NCBI RefSeq assembly: GCF_000012725.1
Contig: NC_007406.1
Span: 2,260,001-2,324,000 of the forward strand
Source of the DNA: Nitrobacter winogradskyi Nb-255
Lineage (GTDB): Bacteria > Pseudomonadota > Alphaproteobacteria > Rhizobiales > Xanthobacteraceae
DNA length: 64,000 bases
Direction: 5' to 3'
This document shows positions 18,801 to 27,886 of this stretch, one piece after another (positions within the stretch are counted from its first letter, which is position 1; every line of letters begins with the position of its first letter). The notes beneath the pieces are model-generated. The model did no database searches, had not been told where the DNA came from, and worked only from the letters and a program-made list of their open reading frames with translations. Position numbers and translations under genes: made by a program.

Positions 18801-20032
18801 TGACCGAATCTTCCGCCCAAGTCGTTCTCGGCGAGAGCTTGACGCCCATCGGTCAATTGCGTTTCACGCAGACTGGGCCGCGTCAGTTTTCAACCTTCTC
18901 GTACGATCCGGCGTGGATCAAGGATCCCCGCGCCTTCACCTTGCAGCCCGACATGCCGTTTGAGGGCGGACCATTTCATGCGTCGGCGCAGCCAGGCAAT
19001 CCGCGTGACGCGCTCGCCGGCGCCTTCTCCGATGCGGCACCCGACAGCTGGGGCCGCAGACTTCTGGAACGCGCTTACGGCAAGGGTCTATCCGAGTTCG
19101 AGTACCTGACCCTGTCCGACGACACCTGCCGGCAGGGTGCGCTACGCTTTCTTGATGATCAGGGGAAGGTCATCACCGGCAAATCTGTCGAGGCGGTGCC
19201 GCGCTTGCTCGACCTGCAAGCGATCACCGCGATCGCCCGCGCCTACGAGCAGGGCAAGGATATTTCGGCCGAAGACATGCAAGCCCTCGCCGGCGCGGGC
19301 GGCTCGGGTGGAGGCCGGCCCAAAGCCAATGTCCGTGACGAACATGTGCTCTGGTTGGCGAAATTCACCTCCATCCACGATCAGCACCCGATCGAGCAGA
19401 TCGAGGTCGCCACTCTCACCCTCGCCAAGGCGTGCGGCATTCGGACGCCCGAAGTCAGGTTGGAGCTTGCCGATACGCCCTTCCCTGTCGCGCTCATCCA
19501 GCGCTTCGACCGACGCGGCAGCGCGCGCATCCCCTATATCTCGGCACGAACGGCGCTTGGGAAGACCGGCACCGAACTCGGCTCGTATACGGAGATCGTC
19601 GACTTCATGCGGACAGCCGCGTCCGATCCGAAAGCGGATTTCCAGGAGCTCTATCGGCGTCTGATCTTCACCATCCTCGTCTCGAATAAGGATGATCACC
19701 TGAAGAACCATGGATTTCTCTATGTCGGTTCTGGCCGCTGGCGTCTTTCGCCGGTCTTCGATGTGAACCCGGCTCCCGATCGCAACCCGCATTTGGAGAC
19801 AGCGATCATGGAAGGCGGCAGCCACGATCGATCGATCAAGCTGGCTTTGGACGCTTGTGAATTCTTCGAGATTCCCGAGGCTGACGCGCGGCGAACGATC
19901 CGGACCGCCGCCCAACGGATATCCGACGGGTGGCGGGATGCCTTCAGACAAGTCGGCGTGACCGGAGCGCGCGTCCGTGATTACGAGCCGGCCTTTATCA
20001 ACGAACAGACGGACATCGGACTCGCCCTTTAA
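18800..20032 (+). CDS. hipA: HipA-like serine/threonine kinase toxin
   Basis: A 410-residue kinase toxin. The Gly-rich loop GAGGSGGGRPKA lies near residues 165-176, the catalytic motif SNKDDHLKNHGFL near 293-305 and the metal-binding FDVNP near 320, all expected of an active HipA-family kinase. Classical HipA phosphorylates a tRNA synthetase; other relatives use other targets, so the target here is unknown. It is translationally coupled to hipB. The gene appears intact. A 16-bp palindrome related to the operator lies 31 bases after the stop. Confidence 0.88.
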   Translation: MTESSAQVVLGESLTPIGQLRFTQTGPRQFSTFSYDPAWIKDPRAFTLQPDMPFEGGPFHASAQPGNPRDALAGAFSDAAPDSWGRRLLERAYGKGLSEFEYLTLSDDTCRQGALRFLDDQGKVITGKSVEAVPRLLDLQAITAIARAYEQGKDISAEDMQALAGAGGSGGGRPKANVRDEHVLWLAKFTSIHDQHPIEQIEVATLTLAKACGIRTPEVRLELADTPFPVALIQRFDRRGSARIPYISARTALGKTGTELGSYTEIVDFMRTAASDPKADFQELYRRLIFTILVSNKDDHLKNHGFLYVGSGRWRLSPVFDVNPAPDRNPHLETAIMEGGSHDRSIKLALDACEFFEIPEADARRTIRTAAQRISDGWRDAFRQVGVTGARVRDYEPAFINEQTDIGLAL

Positions 20033-20063
20033 CAATCAGATTTGGCAAATTCAATGACTTTAT

Positions 20064-20079
20064 TGGTCATATATGACCA
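20064..20079. repeat. 16-bp perfect palindrome after hipA
   Basis: TGGTCATATATGACCA contains the same TCATATATGA core as the site before hipB. Two related palindromes bracketing the toxin-antitoxin pair suggest a distal binding site for HipB. The remaining bases up to 20190 hold no gene. Confidence 0.6.
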
Positions 20080-20189
20080 GTAATTAAATCCGCGCCAGGG
20101 GAACTCCCGCCCGATCTCGCGTTGCACAGGCAGTGCTGAACCCAGCAGCTATTTTCGCGGCGGCAGGCCAAAGCGCACTGGCCTTCCCT

Positions 20190-20755
20190 CTAGATCGTTT
20201 CGCATTTAGGTTGACTTATACCCGGCATTTTCGACGTAGTTCCTGCACTCTGTTGGGGTGACGGTGTCGAGGACGTTTGCGATGGCGTTGTGAACGGTTT
20301 CGACGCTTCGCTGGGCTGCTCGTCGCATCCAGTGCTTCAGTTTGGCGAAGAGCTGCTCGATGGGATTGAGGTCGGGGCTATAGGGTGGCAGGAAGAAGAG
20401 CCTGGCTCCTGCGGCTCTGACAATGTCGCGCACCATCGCGCCTTTGTGCGAGCCGAGATTGTCGAGAACGACGATATCGCCCGGCTTCAAGGTTTTGACG
20501 AGTTGGGTTTCGACGTAGGCCTGGAAAGCCTCGCCGTTGATCGGCCCGTTGAGAACCCATGGCGCCTCGACGCGATCGTGCCGCAGGGCGGCAATGAAGG
20601 TCATGGTCTTCCAGTGGCCGTAGGGCGTGTGGGCGACAAGCCGTTTTCCGCGCGTGCTCCAGCCACAATGCGCGTCTGGTAGCGGATCCACTGTTCGCGC
20701 CGGCGCCTGAGCTTTGGCCGCAACTGCTCGGCGGGCAGAACCGTTTTTTTTGAAG
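20190..20755 (-). mobile_element. IS630-family remnant, 5' part lost
   Basis: An IS630-like end (tagatcgtttcgcatttagg, after CTA) lies at about 20190. The transposase 3' part (20206-20755, minus) keeps HWKTMTFIAALRHDR, IVVLDNLGSHKG and YSPDLNPIEQLFAKLKHW, so the second Asp and the Glu of the DDE triad are present. Upstream an internal deletion removes the segment with the first Asp, joining the KKTVLPAEQLRPKLRRRREQ region to GWSTRGKRL out of register. The N-terminal HTH is absent because the IS3 copy begins right after the A-rich slippery run. This IS630 differs from the two copies at 40-44 kb. Confidence 0.8.
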
Positions 20756-20840
20756 TGTCCGCCGTCAGGGCTCTTGAGACAGTTTAGGGGTTTTCGGGAA
20801 GGGAGGATTTCTGGATCATCGCAGCCAATTTGGAGCGCAG

Positions 20841-21215
20841 ATGAGACAGAAATCCGGGCCGGAGAAAGCACCGGCAGAGCAGGTCGTGAAGGACATCCGC
20901 CGGGCAACGCGCCGGCAGTTCTCGGCTGAAGAGAAGATCCGCATCGTGCTGGAAGGCGTGCGCGGCGAGGAGAGCATCGCCGAGCTGTGTCGGCGCGAGG
21001 GGATCGCCTCGTCGATGTATTACGGCTGGTCGAAGGAGTTCCTCGACGCCGGCAAGCGCCGTCTCGCTGGTGACACGGCCCGCGCCGCGACGTCGGACGA
21101 GGTGAAAGAGCTGCGCCGTGAGGCGCAGGCCCTGAAGGAGGCCGTGGCCGATCTCACCCTGGAAAACCGCCTGCTGAAAAAAAGCATGCTCGCGGATGGG
21201 GAGGACGACACATGA
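20841..21215 (+). CDS. IS3-family transposase OrfA (copy A)
   Basis: A 124-residue HTH/leucine-zipper protein. RRQFSAEEKIRIVLEG opens the HTH and GIASSMYYGWSKEFLDAGKRRL completes it. The C-terminus (VKELRREAQALKEAVADLTLENRLLKKSML) is a coiled coil that mediates dimerisation. Its stop overlaps the orfB ATG (ATGA). An A-run (aaaaaaagc) near 21178 could support the frameshift that normally makes the OrfAB transposase. It is identical to the copy at 37417-37791. Confidence 0.9.
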   Translation: MRQKSGPEKAPAEQVVKDIRRATRRQFSAEEKIRIVLEGVRGEESIAELCRREGIASSMYYGWSKEFLDAGKRRLAGDTARAATSDEVKELRREAQALKEAVADLTLENRLLKKSMLADGEDDT

Positions 21216-22192
21216 GGTATCCTGCATCCGAAAAGGCCGAGATCATTCGCCTGGTCGAGGCCTCGCATCTGCCGGCACGGCGAACCCTGGACAAGCTCGG
21301 CATCCCGCGCGCCACGTTCTATCGCTGGTACGATCGCTATCTCACCGGTGGGATCGAGGCTCTGGCCGATCATCGCTCGCGGCCGGATCGTGTCTGGAAC
21401 CGGATTCCTGACCCAATCCGGGCCGAGCTCGTCGAGCTGGCGCTGCGCGAAACGGAGCTGAGCCCGCGCGAGCTGGCGGTGCGCTTCACCGACGAGAAGC
21501 GCTACTTTGTCTCGGAGGCGTCGGTATATCGGCTGCTGAAGGCTCATGATCTCATCACCAGCCCAGCCTATATCGTCATCAAGGCGGCGTCTGAGTTCAA
21601 GGACAAGACGACAGCGCCCAACCAGCTCTGGCAAACCGACTTCACCTACCTGAAGATCACGGGTTGGGGCTGGTATTATCTCTCGACCGTGCTCGACGAC
21701 TTCTCCCGCTTCATCGTCGCCTGGAAGCTCTGCGCCACGATGCGGGCGGATGACGTCACCGCCACGCTCGATCTGGCTCTGGCGGCATCGGGGCTCGACC
21801 AGATCACGGTCGCGCATCGGCCGAGGCTGTTGAGCGACAACGGCGCCTCATACATCTCGGCCGAACTCGCTACCTGGCTCGACGGCAAGGGCATGAAACA
21901 CGTTCGCGGCGCGCCGTATCATCCCCAGACGCAGGGCAAGATCGAGCGCTGGCATCAGACCCTGAAGAACCGCATCCTGCTGGAAAACTACTATCTGCCC
22001 GGCGACCTTGAACGGCAGGTCGCGGCCTTCGTCGAGCACTACAATCACGGCCGCTATCACGAGAGCATCGATAATCTCACGCCCGCTGACGTCTACTTCG
22101 GCCGCGGGCAGACCATCCTCACCGAACGCGAAAGGATCAAACGCCAGACCATCCACCAAAGACGCTTGCAGCATCACCTGCAGGCCGCCTAA
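21212..22192 (+). CDS. IS3-family transposase OrfB, DDE integrase (copy A)
   Basis: A 326-residue integrase-core protein. An HTH region (LPARRTLDKLGIPRATFYRWYDRY) precedes the catalytic domain: QTDFTYLKI (first Asp), LLSDNGASYIS (second Asp) and HPQTQGKIERWHQTLK (Glu). This is an intact DDE triad. It overlaps orfA by four bases. The copy at 36440-37420 is identical in protein sequence, which suggests recent movement. Confidence 0.92.
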   Translation: MRYPASEKAEIIRLVEASHLPARRTLDKLGIPRATFYRWYDRYLTGGIEALADHRSRPDRVWNRIPDPIRAELVELALRETELSPRELAVRFTDEKRYFVSEASVYRLLKAHDLITSPAYIVIKAASEFKDKTTAPNQLWQTDFTYLKITGWGWYYLSTVLDDFSRFIVAWKLCATMRADDVTATLDLALAASGLDQITVAHRPRLLSDNGASYISAELATWLDGKGMKHVRGAPYHPQTQGKIERWHQTLKNRILLENYYLPGDLERQVAAFVEHYNHGRYHESIDNLTPADVYFGRGQTILTERERIKRQTIHQRRLQHHLQAA

Positions 22193-22265
22193 CCTCAAAC
22201 CCAGATGAGCCAGAACCTCCGTTCCCGTGACCCCGGAACAGTCTCAATTCATCTGACGACGGACA

Positions 22266-22958
22266 AAAGAAGACCCTGTACCTGTTTCGAATGAGGAGGA
22301 AAGAGAGCTGGTCGCTCTCAAGGCGGCCCTCTACGCAAGGGCTTTAACGCTCTTCGAAGGCGCTCTGCTCCTGATCGAAAATGACCGTCAGCTTGATTTT
22401 CGGATTCAATCACGCGGCGTCATCGAAGCCGTCATGTATCTCATCGCGCTCGATCGCAATCCAGCTTTCGTCAGCAAGATGAAGGATGACGACTACAAGA
22501 GCCGCCTAGCGCGCGCGAGCCTTCATCTGAATGCACCCGATCTCAACGTGACTGCCGACGTCCGTCGGATGCTCGAGGACTTTGTAGCGCAGGGCTCTCA
22601 AGGCGCGAAAGCTATTCAAGTAGCAACCCTACTTGAGGGCAGTCAGTTCGACCGCCTCTATCGAACCTATCGCGACATTTCGGGCGACGCTGCCCACGTC
22701 AGCGTAACCTCGCTGAATCGGCATTATATCGAGAACCCAAAGGATCAAGATGCGATCTTGGTCATCCATCCGGCTCTTGATGACCTCGATTTGCATATGA
22801 CCATGACGGAGCTCGGCATCTCCATGACGATCGCCACATTGATCCTCATGAAGATCAAGGAAAAAACGGATCTTTGGGATGAGTTTCAATCGCTCCTCCA
22901 TCGATACCGAGAACTGAGCAAAACTAATCAAGAGGGTGCCGGCGCGCATGTCGGCTAG
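22266..22958 (+). pseudogene. DUF5677-like protein, 5' end cut by IS3 copy A
   Basis: The frame is open straight out of the IS end: SNEEERELVALKAALYARAL, then LFEGALLLIENDRQLDF and RGVIEAVMYLIALDRNPAF, ending HRYRELSKTNQEGAGAHVG. No start is found before the IS, so the first codons are probably lost; an internal ATG at 22434 gives only 174 residues. The all-helical sequence resembles DUF5677/HEPN-like proteins found in defence islands, but I am not sure of the family. It is followed at 100 bases by an AlbA_2 gene on the same strand. Confidence 0.55.
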
Positions 22959-23061
22959 GCGCTTTGACCGTGGCGCTCTATACCTCGTGTATATGATATA
23001 ATGCGACGTTTTTCGGCGCGACAGTTGTCCGGCGCAGCCCCCTTTCCTTTCGAGAACACTA

Positions 23062-24480
23062 ATGGCTTCCGTTGACCTATCTGATCTTTTGGCGGGGACA
23101 AGCGAGAACCTTGGCATTGAGTTCAAGGCGTGGATGGACACCTCGAACGGCGAAGTTCGTGCAAAGCTTGCTCGTCACATAGCAGCGCTGGCCAATCATG
23201 GCGGCGGCTATCTGATTTTTGGTGTGGATGACAAGACGCGAAAGCCTCTTGGAAAGACTGAGTTTAACCTCGACCTGTTCAGCCAGGATGCGATCACGGG
23301 GATCATCAAGAAATATCTCGATCCGAGGATACAGGTCCTCGTCGAACACGTCGTGCTTGAAGGGACTACCTATCCAGTGGTTGTCATTCCACCACATGGC
23401 GCACGTCCGGTCTTTGCGATCGCTGATGGACCGCAGGATGATCGCAATCGACCGGTCGGCGTAACTTAAGGAACGATCTATATCCGCGCGCCGGGGCCAG
23501 AGAGCGCACCCATCCGCACCCCGGACGACTGGAATGCGCTACTCGATCGCTGTCTATCTCATCGCAGTGATCTTCTCGGCAACGTGCTGCGGCAGTCGCT
23601 CGTGCGACAATCCAAGCCGGGCGAACAGGCGATTGGGCTCTTGCGGGCGGCGCTCGACGACACGGCTCAGGATTTCACCGCGCAGACACGACTTCTGGCA
23701 GAGAATGTTGATCCAAAATACCGGGATGACATTCTGCGAGCTGGCACCAACTACTCGAGCCTCGGGTACGCGCTTGTCGGGGGCGATGGGACTCTCATCG
23801 AAATCCCGAATGCGCGCGCGCTTAACGAGCGTGTTGCGATCGAAATGCACCGCTATGCAAACTATGGATGGGGCTCGTTCCTACCTTTGAATGTGCCGGA
23901 ACGCGCACCCCAGGTACGCACATCGACACTTGCGGGCGAGGAAGTGACGTATCTGGAGGGAATGCGCGTCGAGAATACCAGCCTGATTTCGAGCGCGTTC
24001 GACTACTGGCGAATCTACGAACGCGGAATCTGCGTGAGCGTTGAGTCCTACAGGGACGATTGGCGACGGGAGGGCGACGCGGCACCGCCGCATCTGACGC
24101 CTATGTGGATTCTGATCACGATACATTCGCTGCTTGCTCACGCTCGCCTCGCGGGGCAAGAGCTTTTGGGGGTGACTCAGGTCGTGATCCGCATGGATTG
24201 GCACGGATTAAAGGGCCGAATGCTGGCATGGGATCATTTTCGGCATGTTGCTGGCGGTGGGACTTTGGCTGACGATCATTTCGCAAAGAACATCGTCTTC
24301 GACTGGGCGTTGCTGCGCGACAACTATTTCGAAACGCTGCGCCGCGTCGCGCTGCCTTTCCTTCAGGTTTTCGGCAACGCCGGCTGGTTCAATCCCGACG
24401 ACTGGCTAACGCGTGAGGCGGTAGAGAGGGAGTTTTCCCGGACTGGCGCGAACACAGTCAAGCTGCTTGAAGATGACTGA
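23062..24480 (+). pseudogene. AlbA_2-domain (Schlafen-like) protein with in-frame stop
   Basis: Residues 1-135 form an AlbA_2 domain: NLGIEFKAWMDTSNGEVRAKLARHIAALANHGGGYLIFGVDD, then TYPVVVIPPHG and GVT. A TAA at 23467-23469 interrupts the frame where the family has GVT(Q/K)GTIYIRAPGP; the same frame then continues GTIYIRAPGPESAP without loss for another 337 codons to 24480. A single C-to-T change (CAA to TAA) explains it. AlbA_2 proteins are putative nucleic-acid-binding or nuclease-linked proteins, often in defence or regulatory settings. The C-terminal part (residues 170-470) has no domain I recognise. It overlaps the next gene. Confidence 0.75.
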
Positions 24481-25298
24481 CGAAGGGGCAGGCTCCATGT
24501 ATTTTTCTGACGACGCCTTGAAGCAGCTTGCCGATGGCTACGCCGCTTTCGGTGGCAAGCTAAACACCCTTCTTGAAAAGTATATCCTGCTAGATTTGAG
24601 AAATCCACGCGCGCGGGAATTCGCCCAACAAGGATTTCCGCGACGTTTAAAAGTCATGGCTCGGTGTATCAGCAATGTTTTCGAGGCGATCCCGCCAGAG
24701 AGAAACCGGACTGCCCTCGCGCGATGAGCTGACTGACGCGACGATAAATATTCAAAGCTTCATTTTCAACGTGTTTGGGGCAATCGATAATCTTGCATGG
24801 ATTTGGATGGCGGAGAACGGACAGAAGCGTGCCGACGGTACGCCAATTCGAGACGGTTACGTTGGTTTGGGGCCTGACAATACGGCAGTCCGCGGCACGC
24901 TCTCACAGGAATTGCAGGACTATCTCAAGACGCTTGATGATTGGTTCCGTTATCTCGCAGGATTGAGGCACGCCCTCGCTCATCGAATTCCGCTCTACAT
25001 CCCGCCGTACGTGATCGAAGCAAAAGACGAAGCCGCTTACCGCGACTTCGAGGCAAGAATGGTCGAAGCGGGAAAGAAGGGTGACTTCACGGAGTACGAT
25101 CGGTTATCCGGTGAACAGCTTCGGCTCGGTCGCTTTCGGCCGTGGATACAGCATTCCTTTCAAGAGAATGCCAAGCCAGTTGTTTTCCACGCCCAGATGT
25201 TGGCGGACTTCAATACAGTTGACGAATTGGCGCGAAAGATGCTCGGCGAATATACCTCTTTGGCGGATAGCGGAGTCGCCCAAGTAAAGCTTAACTAA
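24473..25298 (+). pseudogene. HEPN-like hypothetical protein with frameshift
   Basis: The frame starts at ATG 24473 within the end of the AlbA_2 gene and reads to ARCISNVFEAIPPER near 24700. There it must shift by +1 to continue ETGLPSRDELTDATINIQSF to 25298, so one extra base lies in the gagagaaacc stretch. Both parts clearly belong together. The mostly helical product has RHALAHR, an R-x4-H motif of the type found in HEPN ribonucleases, near residue 165. Its stop overlaps by eight bases the convergent subtilase gene. Function unknown; context suggests a defence role. Confidence 0.6.
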
Positions 25299-27834
25299 TG
25301 GAAACTTCGAGTTCCTTCACTTCGACCAAGGCTGCAATTTCCGAATAGAGGTCCACGGCTTGACCGGGCGCCGAAATCGAGATGACCAAAGAGTAGCGCG
25401 CCTTGTCCGCCACTCGTCTTTGACCGACGTGCGATTTCCACCAGCCTCCTACGGGAAAGACGGCAATCGCATCGTGACTGGCAAGCTCGATCGCTGGGCC
25501 ACGCCAGAGATCGCAGTGGAGCGAGCCCGCTTGGATGGCCTTGGGGCCGAGCAACCAGTAGCTTTTCTCACCTTCTGGCTCGGTCCCGTCCTTTGCCTGG
25601 CTGGCAGAGATGCGGCTTCTAAAACGCGCGTCGGTTTCCGTTCGATTTTTCATGGCGAAACGAAGTCCGAACGAACGGTAGGTATCGGGCCGTGTGGCCG
25701 CCTTGCCGGTCAGGTTCGGCTCGATGAAATATGAGAGCGTCACCTTCATCATGACGCTCTCGTTCTCAATTCGCTCCAGCACCGTTCGCGGCCAGGGAAG
25801 GTCGTAGAAGTGCATCTCATTGAAAACGCCGCTCCGCCCATCCGCGCTAAACGCGAAGGGTTGAATCTCGGCTTCGGCGATGAGGGTGACGTCGTTGCTC
25901 GCCGAAAGGATGGCACGCTCGATGTCTGGAACGCCGAAACCCACCTCGCGCAGGATTTGCTGCTTCTCGGCCTTTGATCCGGTCTTCCAGCTCGCGCCTC
26001 GCCCGATGAGTTTTCTCCGGATCGGTTGTGGCCATTGCGCTGAGTCCACCGTGAGAGCTCGATGGGTCTCCGGCCAACGTGTCGGCAGCGCGGCCTGCAG
26101 CCTGCCTATGAAATTGCCGGCCATTCCGACGGCGGCGCTCGTCGCCCAGAACGGCACCAGTGGCTCCGCCACGACGTCCGATCCCGGCGCCAGCAGTGAG
26201 ACGGACGGTCCCCAGTCGCATGAGCCCGAAGCGTCGGAGAGCATGTTGCCAGCCTCGAACAGCACCTCCGGCTTGATTGGTGTCAGATCGTCGGGAAGCG
26301 TTTGCGATCCGCGGCTGAAGGGACTGCGATGGTTGGCAGGCACGACGGGCTCGAGAGCCGGCGGCGGTGCAGGAGGTTGTTCTTTGCGCGTGAAGCCGCC
26401 GATGGTCAGGGTGTTCCAGCTCTGCGCGGGATCTTCGAGCGGCTGCGACGGCACCACATCCACCATCATCCCGCCTAAGACATTGCCAGTGGCCGTCAGC
26501 ATCAAACGCTTTGGACGCTGCGATGCAGGCACGCCATCGGCAGAATCACCAGGCATCGATCCGGCCGCGACCTGATCGAGCGCTCCGCTCCAGGTCGACG
26601 GGCGATCGGGCGGAAAATCAGTGGCACTGATAGCAATGCAGAAGCTACGGCGCACATTCGGGCGTGCGATCTCGACCGAGACAACGGCACCTTGCGTCAC
26701 GACGCCGTAGCTTGGTGGCTTCGTCGGCGGAAAGCCATTTGGCGGAAGCAGCTTCATGGATTCGACGGCATGCGTGAGCGCCACGGGCTGCGCGTCGTTC
26801 ATCAGCGGCTCGAGATCGCCGTAGAGCGCGAGGCCGGCCAGCGGCGTTCCGTGGCCGCCATCCGGATGATGGTCGTCCGCGTTCCACGCCGCGTCGTAGG
26901 CCCAGGCACCCGCCAGGCCAGGTGCGATCAACGGATGAGCCGCATTCACGCCGGTATCGAGGGCGCATATCGCCGGTATGTCCCCGGCCGGCGGCGTCAC
27001 GCGACCCGCAAGCTCCGTGACCCAATCGTGTTGCCCCAACCCGGTCGCACCGCGGTCGAGGAACGGCTCGATGGTGCCCGTCGCGCGTCTAATCTCGGTG
27101 AGCGCGCCGGGTACGCGCGCCGCGAAGGCAACGAGCGCGGCGGCCGCGGCATGGACGAACAGCACTGTCGTATCGGGAAAGACAAGGCGGTCGGCATGAA
27201 CATCGAGATTGGCGCCGCGGGCCAATTCAGCAAGCCGATCTGCGATCACAATCGGTTGGCGAACCCATAGCTCCCACCACACGACATCGGGCATAGCCAC
27301 ATCGACATCTGCGCTGAAGAGCGAACGGGCTTCGGTCATACGGACAGTTTCGACGGCCTCGAAGCGATCGACGTGTGGCCTGCGCTGATTGCCCGGGTCG
27401 CGGCCGTAGTCCGTGATCCGTGTTCGCAGAAACTCACGCGCGTCATCCGGCACGAACAGGAGCGCGCTTTCCGTCCTGTCGTCGTTCCGCTCGGAGCGCA
27501 ACACGACAACATCCTGCGTTGGAAACTCAAGAGTGGACGGCACCTTGATCGCTTTCGTTCGCGATCCCTCCGCCGGCGGAACTGTCGTCACTTCAACGAT
27601 CGTGCCGCGCCTTAAGCCAGGAACGGCAAGCCGCGTATCGGCATTCGGTGGTGGCAGGTTGCCTAGAGCGACAGCAAGCTGATCGAGAATCGTTGCAGCA
27701 TGCGCGGCATAGTCCTCGCGCAGCGGCTTGCGTTCCTGATTGCGGACCGGGAACGTGTAAGCTGCCGTTTCGCGAAAGGCGTTGATTGAAATGTGTGCGC
27801 GGTTTCTTGCGCCGTAATCGTCTGGCTCCGCCAT
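25291..27834 (-). CDS. S8 family subtilisin-like serine protease partnered with an AAA+ ATPase
   Basis: An 847-residue protein without a signal peptide, so probably cytoplasmic. The catalytic Asp is in AICALDTGVN near residue 293 and the His in DGGHGTPLAG near 328. The Ser is most likely in WATSAAVGMAG, in place of the usual GTS-A. About 280 N-terminal residues precede the protease and about 230 follow it, with no known domain. The gene follows the AAA+ gene at 52 bases on the same strand, as in the conserved ATPase/S8-peptidase pairs found in islands. I recall such a pair being reported as anti-phage (IteA/IteS) but cannot verify that here. Confidence 0.85.
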   Translation of the reverse strand: MAEPDDYGARNRAHISINAFRETAAYTFPVRNQERKPLREDYAAHAATILDQLAVALGNLPPPNADTRLAVPGLRRGTIVEVTTVPPAEGSRTKAIKVPSTLEFPTQDVVVLRSERNDDRTESALLFVPDDAREFLRTRITDYGRDPGNQRRPHVDRFEAVETVRMTEARSLFSADVDVAMPDVVWWELWVRQPIVIADRLAELARGANLDVHADRLVFPDTTVLFVHAAAAALVAFAARVPGALTEIRRATGTIEPFLDRGATGLGQHDWVTELAGRVTPPAGDIPAICALDTGVNAAHPLIAPGLAGAWAYDAAWNADDHHPDGGHGTPLAGLALYGDLEPLMNDAQPVALTHAVESMKLLPPNGFPPTKPPSYGVVTQGAVVSVEIARPNVRRSFCIAISATDFPPDRPSTWSGALDQVAAGSMPGDSADGVPASQRPKRLMLTATGNVLGGMMVDVVPSQPLEDPAQSWNTLTIGGFTRKEQPPAPPPALEPVVPANHRSPFSRGSQTLPDDLTPIKPEVLFEAGNMLSDASGSCDWGPSVSLLAPGSDVVAEPLVPFWATSAAVGMAGNFIGRLQAALPTRWPETHRALTVDSAQWPQPIRRKLIGRGASWKTGSKAEKQQILREVGFGVPDIERAILSASNDVTLIAEAEIQPFAFSADGRSGVFNEMHFYDLPWPRTVLERIENESVMMKVTLSYFIEPNLTGKAATRPDTYRSFGLRFAMKNRTETDARFRSRISASQAKDGTEPEGEKSYWLLGPKAIQAGSLHCDLWRGPAIELASHDAIAVFPVGGWWKSHVGQRRVADKARYSLVISISAPGQAVDLYSEIAALVEVKELEVSIS

Positions 27835-27886
27835 GAGACCCTACTTGTAGATGAGTGGTTCCTTTCCCTCCGGTCAGTGAACCTCC

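Larger units (their letters stand above)
20756..22265 (+). mobile_element. IS3-family insertion sequence, copy A
   Basis: A 1,510-bp element with imperfect terminal inverted repeats: left TGTCCGCCGTCAGGG, right (inverted) TGTCCGTCGTCAGAT, both continuing to TTGAGAC. It has two overlapping frames, orfA and orfB. A second copy with identical encoded proteins and the same length lies in inverse orientation at 36367-37876, which fixed the boundaries. No direct target repeat is seen at either copy (flanks gaag and aaag here). It abuts an IS630 remnant on the left and a gene missing its 5' end on the right. Confidence 0.9.
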
